Shown: positions 45,265-57,800, numbered from the stretch's first letter. The stretch: DNA of 64,000 bases from Scilla litardierei (GCA_030789695.1 CM061138.1:185251982-185315981); one strand, 5' to 3'. Program-made: numbers and translations. The notes: generated from the letters alone by a model not told the origin.

Positions 45265-46262
45265 TATCGTCTCCCTTTCCTTCTGGACGATCGTGAATAG
45301 ATAGTCCGTCGGCTTCTTCCTCGTCCGCCCGGCCCAGAAATGCTGACAGAATTTGTGAGACAATTGCCAAAGTTCTCGATGGTCTGGGTGGGCAGATCAC
45401 GGTACCACTCCAGGGCCAAGTCCTGCAAACTCTGCTGGAACCCCCGCCAAAGGACTATGTCATCTGCGTCCTGCATTTCCATCGCCCCTCGGTACTGCTG
45501 CACATGCGTGAGGGGATCGCCTGCCCCATTGTAGACCGCTAGCTGGGGGATCTTAAACCTTGAGGGTCTCGAGGTTAAAGTTATCCATCTCGCCAATGGC
45601 GTGGCCTCCTCGGGGTAAGCGGGGTGCTCGGGGGTGCGCTCCCTCCGTCTCTCTGGGGTCCGGCTTCGGTCCTGGCCTTGTCGGCGATGATCACTACGCT
45701 CCGGGGATGGGGCGGCCATCGGGGAGGGATCCTCCAATGCGGCGGGGATCTGGCTGATGATGTGCTACGTGCATTCCTACGCTGCTGTCCCGAGGTCGAC
45801 ATCTTCGGGATCTCCTGGTTCTCCCGCCGAAACCTCTCTCGCTCGGTGGTGATGAAGGGGAGTTGTCGACGAGCGGATTCCTCGTCGAGTTAGGCTCGAC
45901 AGCGGCCTCTGCTTCGTTGTCTCGGCATCTTTTGTTGGCAGATGCTTCCTCGTCACGCTTCCGCTGGCGAGCAGCCTCCATTTCTTCATTAAGAAGTTTT
46001 TACAGGGCCGCTATCTCTTCGGCGAGCCCTCTCTGCCCGGCTTCTTCTTCAAACTGATGGCGAAGATTTTGTCGTAGGTTCGGGGGATCAGAGGGACCAA
46101 GGGGTGCTTCGGCTCTGGCTGCCTTGAAGCCCTCTATCATCTTGGTGAAGGCCTCGAAGCTTTGTTGCATAGCGCAGGCTGAGGCCTGGACGGTCTCAGC
46201 TATCCCCTCAGGGGGAGGTTCGTCGATGGAGTCCTCGGGTGAGATTGCGATTCTTGATCCAT
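45265..46262 (-). pseudogene. gag: Tat-lineage Gag, N-terminal half (broken, cut by family 3 insertion)
   Basis: Minus strand. ATG at 46260-46262 (MDQESQSHPRTPSTNLPLRG), then a Glu/Arg-rich low-complexity region in several frames (REDEEASANK... type), then the conserved Tat gag domain at 45330-45650: RPSRFKIPQLAVYNGAGDP, HVQQYRGAMEM, LWRGFQQSLQDLALEWYRDLP, NFGNCLTN. It is cut within the gag domain at 45265. The rest of gag, protease and the first part of RT are absent. The element resumes with RT at 24662 on the other side of the insertion. Confidence 0.85.
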
Positions 46263-46330
46263 GGGGGTTTTTACCGTGATCGGGATTTCAGATGATGGGT
46301 GTGGAATTAGACATGGGTGTGACCCTTCGA

Positions 46331-46347
46331 TCCCACAGACGGCGCCA
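46331..46347 (-). other. Primer-binding site of the Tat element
   Basis: Minus strand reads TGGCGCCGTCTGTGGGA, the form typical of Tat/Ogre-lineage primer-binding sites (complementary to a tRNA 3' end, usually assigned to tRNA-Arg). It lies between LTR and gag in the correct orientation. Confidence 0.85.
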
Positions 46348-46350
46348 ATT

Positions 46351-47422
46351 ATTTTGGGGTAAGATCCACGTACAATGAATTTGTTTGTTGGTGGAACCAA
46401 GGGCACGATGGTTGTAAGTGGGATGAAGTCTTGGTGGGCTATTTGGTAGGTGGTGAGGGGGTGATGAGGCTAAATGCATTGGAATGGCCGAACACTGGAC
46501 CAACTTTGCGAGTACTCCACTCGCCCGTCGCACTGCTAGGGACAGGTGCTAAGTGCTAGCTGCGAAGATGAGCTCACATGCGCACAGAGCAGCTCGTCAG
46601 AAAGGCCGGGTTGGGGTCCAACCCTTAGCCTCTCCGATGCCTAAGTTAGAATTAGGACATAGAAACGGGGGCTAGGAACGTAGGTCGGACTGACGGTGAG
46701 TCGACCTTACGTGGTGAGCTATCAAGGAAAAACAAAAATATGAGAGACCTTTGCCCCTGTGTGAGTAATGAGAAAATGAATCAATTATCCAACCCCTCAC
46801 CTCGAAGGAGGTGAGGGGATATTTATACCTGATCGTGACGGTTAAGCAAGGATGACCTGTCATACTGAGCTGGCTGACCAGACAGTGGAAGCTTTGGCTG
46901 AGGGTGTCAGATCCGTGCGTGTCAGCCATACCTTTGTCAGACGGCGCAACGACCCATGGTGCTTTGTTAGGATGTCAGAGCTGAAAGCACCAAACAGTCA
47001 GACAACGCAGCAGCCAGGGGCTGCTTTGTCAGGTTGTCAAGCGGCGGATGTGTCAGTGGCGTCCTTGTACTAGGTTGTTTGTCGCGTCTGATGTCCCAAA
47101 GGGTCACCGGGTCCATACTTGTCTCATCAGGTCGCACTAGGCACTCGACGAGCGAACTGGTTGTTCTTCCGACGAGCTTGGGGGAAATGGGCACCCATCG
47201 GGCGGAGTTCGAGGCGACCCGGGGCTCTTTAAGTTGGTCGAGATGGACTTCAGGCTTGACGGGCTTGGGAGGGTGAATCGGCATCGCACTGATGAGGTCA
47301 GGATGTTGAACGCCTACCCTTCATCAGCTGAGGTGTTGCTTCTGCGAAGGCAGGGTGAGCTGGAGGTGCGCCCAACGAGCTTGGGTAGAAAGTCAGAGTA
47401 TCACAATCTTTAGGTTGTAACA
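46351..47422 (-). mobile_element. Tat element 5' LTR (minus strand), outer end uncertain
   Basis: Lies upstream of the PBS. Minus-strand TATA box (GGTATAAATATCCCC, 46815-46829). The U3 side has six or more TGTCAG motifs (46880-47065). The outer end is set at a TGTTACAACC (minus) at 47422 only because LTRs start with TG; it could be nearer. The two blocks shared with 20130-20690 support homology. Confidence 0.55.
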
Positions 47423-48269
47423 ATTTCATTTACCAAGCTCTGGCGTTCAACCTCCGCAAATACCGGGTTCACATCACATCGATTTTGGGCAAATGCTCAC
47501 TCGATCTTGGCAAATGCCGAGAGATGGGCGGCTTGAATGAATCGATGAAGTAACTCGATGTCGACATGTGCTTCGATCTCAGCCTTGTCGGAAGCACCCA
47601 TGCCTCATCCTATCTTGCCGAAACTCGATCTGTGCCGCCACATCCGAGCCACGTCGGAGCTTGACCTGAGCTTTGACCGGACTCTTGGTAGAGATGCAGC
47701 GGGATCGACACATTTCGACCCATTTCGGTAGCAAGCTTCATCGACTTAACTTCTTCATCTTCTTGGGGATGCCTTGGTCAAAGGTCGAGGCACACAAAGC
47801 CGATCGATCGGAGGGTGCTTCGACCCACTTCGGGAGACAATCCCTGCATGGAGGTGCAAATGCTTTAGCGTTCCCTTGTTGGCATGGCCGTCTTCTACGA
47901 CCTCTTCAGCTGTCGGAACTCTGGCCTAGAAGGAGACAATCAAAGACTGACTCGCGATGTCACCACAGTTGGAAAGGTTGGCTCTGAGACATAGTTCGTA
48001 CTTTGTCTGCCATTTCCTTTCGAACGAAGTCAAATGTAGAAACGAGCCTCTGTCTGTGCTCAAATCTACCACGCTACCAACCTATGGTTTGGGTCCTTCT
48101 CATCGAGTTAACTTCAAGCCAATCTCGAGCTCCCGACTAAGCTCGAGCATTCCCGTCGAGCTACTGTTGCTCTGATTCGAGGATCTGAGAGCAGAAGACA
48201 ACGTCGGTCATCAAAGCAAACACGCGATGCAAAGATGACCAATCCTGGCCAATTGACAATCCAAGTATA
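47423..48269 (+). other. Unassigned segment, probably internal part of a plus-strand Tat-type element
   Basis: No gene recognised on either strand. It lies between the minus-strand Tat LTR and the minisatellite of the plus-strand element. The minus strand can be read as short Arg/Glu-rich frames broken by stops, which might be a decayed antisense ORF; I cannot support that further. Confidence 0.3.
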
Positions 48270-51130
48270 AGGACCCAAAACCCCACTTAGTGGTCGGCCG
48301 TAAGCCGAAGGGACCATGTCCCTCGTAACCAAACGACACTCGTTGTCAGTCGTAAGCCGACGGGCTAACACCCTCGCAACTGAATGACACGAATTAGTCA
48401 TCGGCCGTAAGCCGAAGGGACCATGTCCCTTGCAACCGAACGACACTCGTCGTCAGCCATAAGCCGAGGGGCTAACCCCTCGCCACTGAACGACGCAATT
48501 TCTGTCGTCGGCCGTACGCCGAAGGGACCATGTCCCTTGCAACCGAACGACATTCATCGTCAGCCGTAAGCCGAGGGGCCAACCCCATGCCACTGAACGA
48601 CGCAACTTTCGTCGTCGACCGTAAGCCGAAGGGACTATGTCCCTCGCAACTGACCAACATTTGTCGTCAGCCGTAAGCCGAGGGACCAACCCTTCGCCAT
48701 TGAATGACGCAACATCCGTCGTCAGTCGTAAGCGACCAACCCCTCGCCACTGAGCGACTCCACTTCCGTCGTCAGTCGTAAGCCAAAGGGGCCATGTATC
48801 ACGCAACCGAACGACATTCGTCGTCATTAGTAAGCCGAGGGGCTAACCCCTCGCCACTGAATGACGCAACTTCCATCGTCGGCCGTAAGCCGAAGGGACC
48901 ATGTCCCTCGCAACCGACCGGCATTCGTCGTCAGCCGTAAGCCGAGGGGCCAACCCCTTGCCACTGAACGATGCAACATCCGTCGTCAGCCGTAAGCCGA
49001 GGGATCAAACCCTCGCCACTGAGTGACTCCACTTCGGTCGTCGGCCGTAAGCCGAAGGGGCCATGTCCCTTGCGACCGAACGACATTCGTCGTCAGCAAT
49101 AAGCTAAGGGGCCAACCCCTCGCCACTGAACGACACAACATCCGTCGTTAGCCGTAAGATGAGGAACCAACCCCTCGCCACTGAGTGACTCCACTTCTGT
49201 CGTTCGTCGTAAGCTGAAGGGGACATGTCCCTTGCAACCGAACGACATTCGTCGTCAGTAGTAAGCTGAGGGGCCAACCCCTCGCCACTGAACGATGCTA
49301 CTTCCATCGTCAGCTGTAAAATGAATGGACCATGTCCCTCGCAACCGAACGACGACATCCGTCGCCAGCCGTAAGCCGAGGGACCAACCCTTCGCCACTG
49401 AGTGACTCCACTTCTGTCGTCGGTCGTAAGCCGAAGGGGCCATGTCCCTTGCAACCGAACTACATTCGTCGTCAGCAGTAAGTCGAGGGGCCAACCCCTC
49501 GCCATTGAACGACCTACTTTCATCGTCGACTGTAAGACGAAGGGACCATGCCTCTCGTAATAGAACGACAACATCAGTCGCCAACTGTAAGCCGAGGGAC
49601 CAACCCCTTGCCACTGAGCGACTCAACTTCCGTCGTCGGTCGTAAGCCGAAGGGGCCATGTCCCTCGCAACCGAACGACATTCATCGTCAGCGGTAAGCC
49701 AAGGGGCCAACCCCTTGCGACTGAACGACGCAACATCCGTCGGCAGTCGTAAGCTGAGGGACCAACCGCTCGCCATTGAGCGACTCCACTTCCATCGTCG
49801 GCCGTAAGCCGAATGGGCCATGTCCCTCGCAACCGAACAACATTCGTCGTCAGCAGTAAGCCAAGGGGCTAACCCCTCGCCACTGAACGATGCTAATTCC
49901 ATCATCAACCGTAAGACGAAGGGACCTTGTCCCTCACAACTGAACAACAACATCCATCGTTAACCGTAAGCCGAGTGGCCAACTCCTCGCCACTGAACGA
50001 CGCAACTTAGTTGTCGACCGTAAGCCGAAGGGACCACGTCCCTCACAACCAAACGAAATTCGTCGTCGGCCGTAGGCTAAGGGGCCAACCCCTCGTCACT
50101 GAATGACGCAACTTAGTCGTCGGTCGTAAGCCGAAGGGACCATCTCCCTCACAACCGAATGACATTCGTCGTCGGTCGTAAGCCGAGGGGGTAACCCCTA
50201 GCCACTGGACGACCATATTCATCGTCAGCCGTAAGCCGATGGGCCACCCCCTTACGATTGAACGACCCAACTCTGTCATCTGTAAGCCGAAGGGGACGCA
50301 CCCTCGCAACTGAACGAACCTACTTGGTTGTCGGTCGTAAGCCGAATGGGCCTCGTCCCTTGCAACCGAATGATATTCGTCATCAGCCGTAATCTGAGGG
50401 GCCAACCCCTCACCACTGAACGACACAACTTCCGTCGTCGGTCGTAAGCCGAAGGGACCATATCCCTCGCAACCGACCGACACCCGTCGAAGGGCCAACC
50501 CCTCGCAACTGAGCAACTCAACTTCCGTCGTCGGCCGTAAGCCGAAGGGACCATATCCCTCACAACCGACCGACATTCGTCGTCGACTGTAAGCCGAAGG
50601 GACTATATCCCTTGCAACCGACCGACACCCGTCGAGGGGCCAACCCCTCGCAACCGACTGACATTCGTCGTCGGCCGTAACCCAAAGGGACCATATCCCT
50701 CGCAACCGATCGACACCCGTCGAGGGTCCAACCCCTCGCAACTGAGAGACTCAACTTCCGGCGTTGGCCGTAAGCCAAAGGGATCATGTCCCGTGCAACC
50801 GACCGACACCCGTCATCGGCCGTAAGTCGAAGGGACCATGTCCCTCGCAATCGCACGAGTCTCCTTGGTCGTCAGCAGTAAGCTGAGGGGCCAACCCCTC
50901 GACACTGAACGAGATGACTTCGTCGTTGGTCGTAAGCTGAAGGGGCCACACCCCTCGCAGCCAAACGATTCTTCAACATCGTCAGCCGTAAGCCAAGGGG
51001 CCAACCCCTCTACCACTGAACGACATCCGTCGTCAGCCATAAGCCGAGGGGCCAACCCCTCGCCACTGAACGACATTCGTCGACGGTAGTAAATCGAAGG
51101 GGCCATACCCTTCGCTATCGAACTACATTT
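48270..51130 (+). repeat. Minisatellite, about 50 units of about 54 bp, with hairpin in each unit
   Basis: Units share the frame GTCGTCGGCCGTAAGCCGA ... CGCAACCGAACGAC. Two types mostly alternate: one with AAGGGACCATGTCCCT (inverted repeat GGGAC/GTCCC) and one with GAGGGGCCAACCCCTC (inverted repeat GAGGGG/CCCCTC). The stems change together and the inner arms stay complementary. Long minus-strand reading frames here are repeat translations. The array ends about 90 bases before the PPT of a Tat-type 3' LTR, the usual place of tandem repeats in Tat/Ogre elements. Confidence 0.9.
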
Positions 51131-51221
51131 CTTTACCCGACTGATCGACCAAAGTTCATTCGTTCCTTCAACTGTAGACATCACCCGACCTCAACCTGCA
51201 CAATCGGTTGTACTTTGGTGA

Positions 51222-51917
51222 TGGGGGCCATTGTTGAATACATGGGCCCAGCCCATTAAGCAAGTGGATCCATTCTACCAGCTAGGCGAATATGGCCGTT
51301 GGCCCATAGCGTTTGGGTTGAATGAGTCAACCCAACCCACTATACTGGGGTGGAATAAGTCAAATATCCTCTTGATGGCCCACTCACATAGCCTTAATTG
51401 GGGGAGTTAATAGCCAGAACAATGGGGGGAATTATTCGCTTTGATGACCAATTCAAAGCCCATTAATGGGGCAATTAGTTGTCACTTAATGTGGAGAGAG
51501 GTTACAAGTCAAGGGGAGAGAGAATAAATATCTGCAGGGAGAATGAGGAAAGGAGGTCAGATTCTCCTACGGGAGATCTCCAAAATATGGCTAAGTACCA
51601 CACACAATATACTCTCATCTCCTTCACTCATGTATCATCTTCTTCATCTTGCTCTTAGCTTTTCATCTAATGGAAACTAACTTAATCGTCGAAGGGGGAT
51701 CGGTCGGGCCCCAACCCCAATCCCTTAACGATTTTCTCATGTTGCAGGATTAGGGAGATATCACCGAAGCTAGGCCAACGTCCATCCGTGGAGTCCTAGC
51801 GCCCACGACCCGGAGAAGCCTTGTTCACGGGTCGCCTCTCTCAGCCGACTAAGGATCGATCCGTCGAAAGCATCCTCGCCGGCCCAATAACGGTTTCGGT
51901 CAATTTTGGCCTTAACA
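51222..51917 (+). mobile_element. PPT and 3' LTR (684 bp) of a plus-strand Tat-type element
   Basis: PPT-like GATGGGGGCCAT (51222-51233), then TGTTGAATACATGGGCCCAG at 51234. The end TTAACA at 51917 mirrors the TGTTGA start. An AATAAATA promoter-like stretch lies at about 51523. The region 51131-51221 is a short spacer. No second LTR is in the window, so the ends rest on the PPT and the inverted termini. Confidence 0.65.
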
Positions 51918-51975
51918 GAAAGGAATATCTTTCAACATTCTTATTAGAAGTGCAAATAGAATATTTAAGAGTCAA

Positions 51976-52145
51976 AATGGTATATGTGTATATATATGTA
52001 TATACATGTATATGTATATATCTATATGTATATACATGTATATGTATATACATGTATGTATATACATGTATTTATATGTTTGTATGTAAATATATGTATG
52101 TATATGTAATACATACATGTATATGTATATGTATATGTATGTATT
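51976..52145 (+). repeat. TA/TATG microsatellite left of the LINE
   Basis: Runs of TATATG, TATACATG and TGTATG. A similar tract resumes at 53969-54022 after the LINE tail, so the LINE probably inserted into one microsatellite. Confidence 0.85.
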
Positions 52146-53758
52146 ATGGAATGCTTCACACTTTATGGAATGCTTCACACTTTTGCTGGACAAGGAGCTC
52201 ACTAAAGGGAGTATCCAACCTATGAGACGAGCGGGTTCTATTTCTCATCTGCTATTTGCTGATGATTTACTGGTTTTCTACCATGCTAACCAGAAATCAT
52301 TCAGGGGTCTTAAAAACTTACTTGAAGACTTGCGAAACTTTACAGGTTTGGATATCAACTGGGACAAGAGTATATCTATGTTTAGCAAAGGAGTTAAACA
52401 TCCGGGCGAGCTTGCAAGTTATCTGGGAGCCAAACATGCACATGCAATCACTACATACTTGGGTCTTCCCTTGTCATCCAAATACCCCAAGGCCCAAATG
52501 TATAACAGGCTTATCGATAAGTGCAGGAAGCGGCTGAGTGGTTGGACTTCTGCGACTTTATCTATAGTTGGGCGAATTGAGCTGGTACGAACAGTTATAT
52601 ATGGCATGATAATGTTTTGGCTGCAAGTGTATAGACTTCCTACATCTGTTCTTCGTACTTTAACATCTATGTGTAGAAAGTTCATTTGGGGTACATCTAA
52701 ATATTGGGCTTGGAGCGACTCTTGCAGGCCTAAGGAGGAAGGGGGTTGGATTAAGATTATTAGCTGATCTGAACCTTGCAGCAGGTATTAAGATAACATG
52801 GATATTACTAAAGTCTAGAGGGATATGGGCAAAGTACATGCGAGACAAATATAAGGATTGCGCCACATTCTATGAAGCGACGGGGGCTACCACCCAATCT
52901 GGCACTTGGAAGTTTTTGCTTCATTGCAGAAGTCTATCGCAGAGGATTATTGTGAGGAAGGTCAGAGATGGGAAAGAAACACTTTTTTGGTATGATAACT
53001 GGCTTCCGTGTGGACCTTTAAAATTGCAATACGCAATACCGGATGGCACGAGCAGAAAGCGAGTTTCTGACTATTGGGACGGCGCTACATGGAATGAATG
53101 CACGGACATACAAATGCTAAAACCTCTACTCCAGCATCATAAATTAACAGTAGGCGCAGGTTACTGGGCTTGGAAAAATGATTCAGCTTATCAATTTAAA
53201 GAGGCATGGGATGTTGTACGTAACAAAGTAGCACCCTTCCCATTTTACAATCTCATTTGGTATGGCAAGCACATCCCGAAGTTCTCAATAACTCTTTTGA
53301 GAGCGTTCAAAGACAAACTTCAAACAAAAGATCGGATGGAGAATTGGATGGAGCTGGCATCAAACACATGTGACCTGTGCTTGGAAAATTTCCCTGAGAC
53401 AATCAAACACATTTTTTTCCATTGTCCGTACTCAAACTACATTATCACCAGAGCTTTCCTAAAGCTCGGCTACAGGGGCCCAACAGACCCCACACTTGCG
53501 GAAGCTGGGAGTTTTCTTATGGGAAATTTTAAGAAGAAAGGGCCGCTGGGTTTACTTGTTAGAACAGTCCTTGGGGCTGTTGTTTGGCATCTTTGGCGCG
53601 AGCGCAACAGACGGGTGTTTGAGAATAAGAGTAAACCCAAGACTGCTCTATTCGAAGACATTGTGACGGATGTACGTATTGTCCTACGGAATACTGAAGA
53701 GATTGATGATGAGGCCGCAAGAGCATTTGATAACTGGGATATCCGGGGTATTGGCTAA
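52146..53758 (+). pseudogene. L1-type LINE ORF2: C-terminal RT and zf-RVT domain (5'-truncated)
   Basis: Non-LTR retrotransposon. The first part is the end of the RT domain with the catalytic HLLFADDLLVFYHA, then GLDINWDKSISMFSKG, TTYLGLPLSSKYPK and RLSGWTSATLSIVGRIELV. After a one-base frameshift near 52742 (in a G run) it continues as GLRLLADLNLAAG. The C-terminal part holds the zf-RVT domain: CDLCLENFPETIKHIFFHC, then VWHLWRERNRRVFENK. The endonuclease and first half of RT are missing, as usual for 5'-truncated L1 insertions. A 20-base direct repeat (ATGGAATGCTTCACACTTT) sits at the truncated 5' edge (52145-52185). Confidence 0.88.
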
Positions 53759-53985
53759 CTTTGTTTCTACAGGTTGAGCCTCCTGAGTGGTTGTATCTTG
53801 TAATGTATTCTGTTATGTCGTGTGGTTCTGGGAATGGATACTAGACCAATTGATCTAGGGTGATGATGCTTGTGTCCTCTCCCCTAGTCACTTGGCCTGG
53901 CATTCTGGTACCAGACCATTTTGTAAATACTCTAGATTTTAATAGAATTTCCTATTTACCTTGCAAAAAAATATATATATGTACG

Positions 53986-54017
<32 letters not shown>

Positions 54018-54022
54018 TATAC
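53759..54022 (+). mobile_element. LINE 3' UTR, A-run and right-hand microsatellite
   Basis: Short 3' UTR ending in TTGCAAAAAAA at about 53961-53970, followed by TATG repeats to 54022. The A-run is the expected LINE tail. Target-site duplications cannot be told apart from the microsatellite. Confidence 0.65.
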
Positions 54023-54060
54023 TAGTCATATCCCGTGCCCCAAGGGCACGGTTCATTTAA
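54023..54060 (+). repeat. Hairpin CCGTGCCC-CAA-GGGCACGG at an ACTAGTCATAT boundary
   Basis: Perfect 8-bp stem at 54033-54051, next to TATACTAGTCATAT. Similar TACTAG...CCCGTGC starts occur at ends of some plant non-autonomous DNA elements (Helitron or MITE types) as far as I recall; no matching second end was found, so the class is open. Confidence 0.35.
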
Positions 54061-54302
54061 AACATTCCCCATTAAAATATTGGATCCCTTAATTTAACCC
54101 AACTGTAATAACTAAAGCGCAACAATTGTTATTTAGTTTCACCCAACAATTTAAGTTCCCCTGAAAATCTAGTTCCCCAAGAGAATTTATTTTTCACAAA
54201 ATTTTTAGCGGTGACCTCAATATATCCACTGCAAACTACTTAAAATTTCGACCCTCAATCGATACACACATGTCTTAATATTTAACGATGTGAATTTGAC
54301 AT

Positions 54303-54880
54303 TGTGCATTCACATTGAGTTATGTGTCCTGATATGTTGTTTATACTTATTTGTGAGCTTTCAAAACAATATACATTTAATGTAAAGTTTATAAGGATGT
54401 GAAGAAATGTACAAATAGGTTTCTGTGTGTTTGCAGTAGGTATATGTAATATAAAATGTTGGTTATGTATGTACAAATTCAACCTAAGTTTAGCCATAAT
54501 TGTATGCAAAAGTAAACCACTTAAGACTTCAATTTGACTCCCACACACTACATGTGAACACTTTGCTAAATGAAGTTTGTATTCCAAATTCCATTTTACA
54601 TCTTTTACATGTGCATTCACAAACGAGTCTGGACATGTTCACGTTTATACTTATTTGTGAGTTATCGAAACAATATATATGAAATGTAAAGTTATAGGGA
54701 TGTGAGGCATATGCAACACAAACTTTTGGTTGTGTCTGTTCAAAATCAACTTAATTTTTGCCATAATTGTATACAGAAGTAAACTACTTAAGACTTCAAG
54801 TTGAATTCCCCAAAATGCATGTGAACTCTTTGCTAAATGAAGTTTGTATTACAAAGTCAATTTTACATTCCCAGTTAAGT
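54303..54880 (+). repeat. Tandem duplication with period about 304-306 bp
   Basis: GTGCATTCAC starts each copy (about 54305 and 54611). Shared blocks: GTTTATACTTATTTGTGAG (54339 and 54643), ATAATTGTAT, ACTTAAGACTTCAA and TTTGCTAAATGAAGTTTGTA. The second copy is shorter. Diverged, AT-rich, non-coding. Confidence 0.75.
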
Positions 54881-57800
54881 CCAATTTGCATTCCCAGTTT
54901 GATTATGATTTATTACATTCTCAGTTATATTACCATTTATTACAACAGCGGTTTGGATTCCTATTTTTTGCAATATGAATTTTTTTATTCCAACAGTGGT
55001 TTTACATTTTTATTTTTATTTTAGTTGAAATATGAAACATTTTTTGTTATTGACAGAATATCATGTTTGATTGACCAAGTGTATGAGCATGTGATGTATT
55101 ATATTAGGATTGTCAGAAATTCAACCTTTAGCCCAAACAAACACATTGAGGCAAAAAACACCAGAATTCATAGAGAGACCCATGACTTCACCACACAAAA
55201 CACGTGATTTCAAACACACCGAGAGAGACATGATTCAAACAGATATGATTTCACTACATATTTTTTTAAGAAAGAGAGTAATCTTTCCATGCATTGCAGC
55301 CAGCAACAGAGTAGTCTTTACCAACAAAAATCCCAAATACTTACATATTTATACACTAAAAAGATAGTAATAAACACACAAATACAAAAAGAAGTTTTTC
55401 AATAGTCACAAACCAACAACACATTTTCAAGATAAAAACAACTCACCATAACGACATCCAAAGGAATTTATGCACGTTTAAAATTCAAAATTTGTGGCTT
55501 GATTAAATGTTTGTGCCAATTCAAGAGATTAAGGTGAATAGATATATCCATCATCATGGAAAGAACCTACATTCAATATGATACCAAAAATTCAAATTTT
55601 TTAGCTTGATTACATATTTGTGCTGATTCAAATGAAATTCCTGAGCTGCTTCCTCCTCCTCTTCTTTGTATAATCTCTTGCGGGCAAATTCAATAATGGA
55701 AGAATTAAAAAGAGGAAAAAACTTCTTTGAGGCAAAGAGAGAAATGGAGGGAGGGAGGGCCAGAGAGCTTTTGATGGCTTCCACGCGATCTTTTGTTGGC
55801 TTCAACACGGTCTTTGCGAGCTTTTGTGCATTCTTACATCTGGAATTTGGGGGAAGAGAGGTCGGTAGATAAAGTAAGAAATATGATACTTAAAATTCAT
55901 AATTTATAGCCCAATTATCCAAAAAAACTACTTCTATTATGTCCAAAGAGTGATAGTAAAATTGTCAACATTTAGTTGATGTGTAAAAATGTCAAACAAA
56001 AAAAATTCAACAATTGGTATCGTTAGAAAAAAATAGCACACATGTAAAGCCAATATGTGCACCTGCTCATCCATCACAAAATTCCCCAGACTCCCACAAG
56101 CGGACATGATGCTCACCATTATCAACTCGTTTGGCTGAAGGAGTGGTGTAGGATGAGTTGGGGGTTTGGAGAGATGAATACTAATTTGGAGGTTTTTGGG
56201 GTGGCAGACTAACTCCAACAACCCCATCTTTAAGATGGGGTTGCAGAGTTGTTACCTTGAATGGTATTGGTGGTTTCGATGTTGCTTGAGACAACTTAGG
56301 CCACATCTAACCCAAGGAAAAATTCATTACTTGGCTGGGGTTAGCCGAGATAGGGGCCTTGCCACCAGATATATATTGAGTTGCAACCAGATATTGATTG
56401 CATATTGTAGAAGACAAACATTTGGGTCTCATCATACACAACAAAACAGCTTTAAAACCAAAACTGGGACTGTTTGCCCGTTCAAGATGTCAGTATAATG
56501 TTGCGACAACAAACTAATTCTTTTTTGTTCTTCATAATAGTTTTTTTGGAACTGATATTAAATGCAATTGTTCTTCATGTCAGAATTTTTGTGCTGCTCT
56601 TGAAGCTACTATTTTTGTGCATTATTTTCAAGTAAGTGCATTATTTTTTGTACATTCTATTTGTGCTTGAAACATTATAGGTTGCTCAAGTATTTTACAT
56701 GTCAAGTATGGCTCAAGTATGGCTCCAGTATGTGCATTCTCCATATCATATCAGTTTTTTGCATGTCAGGTATTTTGAAGTGGAAAATCTAATACTATAA
56801 CTAAAGTATGACATAATACACTTACTTGGCTACTTAGCTATATCCTAGAACAGATTTTGCAAGGTTGTTGATTCAAGATGGTTTCCCCTCTCATGTAGGT
56901 TGCTCAAGTTGCATCACATTTTCAAAACTTTTGCCTTGGAGTATGTGCACTTGTGCACTGGAGGCTCCACACAAAAACCTGGATACTTTGGCTATATTGT
57001 GAAGTTTGAGGCAACCAGAAGCTTGAAGTAACCTAAAGATTGACACAACTTGATGCAACCTTAAGCAAACTGGATAATTGGCTATAGTGGGAATTGTTTC
57101 TTGGACGGAAATGTAGGATACTTGTATATTCTGTTTGAAAGACTGCAAAAACATGAACCTGATATCGTGTAAGGCATACATTAACAAACATTAACGTGAG
57201 TTTCTTAAGAAGAAATAATTTATTCATGAATGAATAACAGGAAATAGATTTTGAAGCTAAAAGAAAAGAAAATTGAACTTAAAGGACAATCCTCATTGAA
57301 ATAGGCTCACAACTAAGGCAAATAAAGAGTGCACCTAAGCGATATCAACAATCAAACAACAAACTCAACAAAGATTAAAACATGTATTCTTCTGAAGATA
57401 GCCGTTATGAATTTTTAAATAAGTATTTGAAAGATATGGTGTTTCTTCCCAGATCCAAGAAGTCAATAAATTAAATAAGTACTGATGCTAAACCATCTCT
57501 GAATTTTGTGAATGATTTAATAGACATCCTGGAAAAGAGGGCGATAATTTTAAGTTTAAATTAACAGTTTAATAGCATAAATGTACACTCCTATATTTCT
57601 ATTCATATTGAGAAAGGTGGTGAAATCGGGTAGCTATGCATATATCTCTCTTTGCACATGTGTTTATTTTCTTCCATTAGTCAAAACATAATACATTACA
57701 GAGAGGAGGCACCCATGTGGCTTCATCTCATCCCCTTATCCAAAAAGTAGATCAAAGCCAAATCTGAAATTTACTTTTGCAAAAAAAAAACCCCTCCTTG

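Noticed and set aside
48453..50856. Minus-strand open frames of 120-230 codons rich in RDMAPSAYGRR
   Set aside because: Translation of the ~54-bp minisatellite; no start context, no domain, frames shift with unit indels.
48270..51130. CRISPR-like array
   Set aside because: Units are continuous diverged repeats without unique spacers of constant length, and the DNA is plant nuclear.
51821..52225. Tyr/Val/Cys-rich frame [10 protein letters not shown]...
   Set aside because: Translation of the TATG/TA microsatellite.
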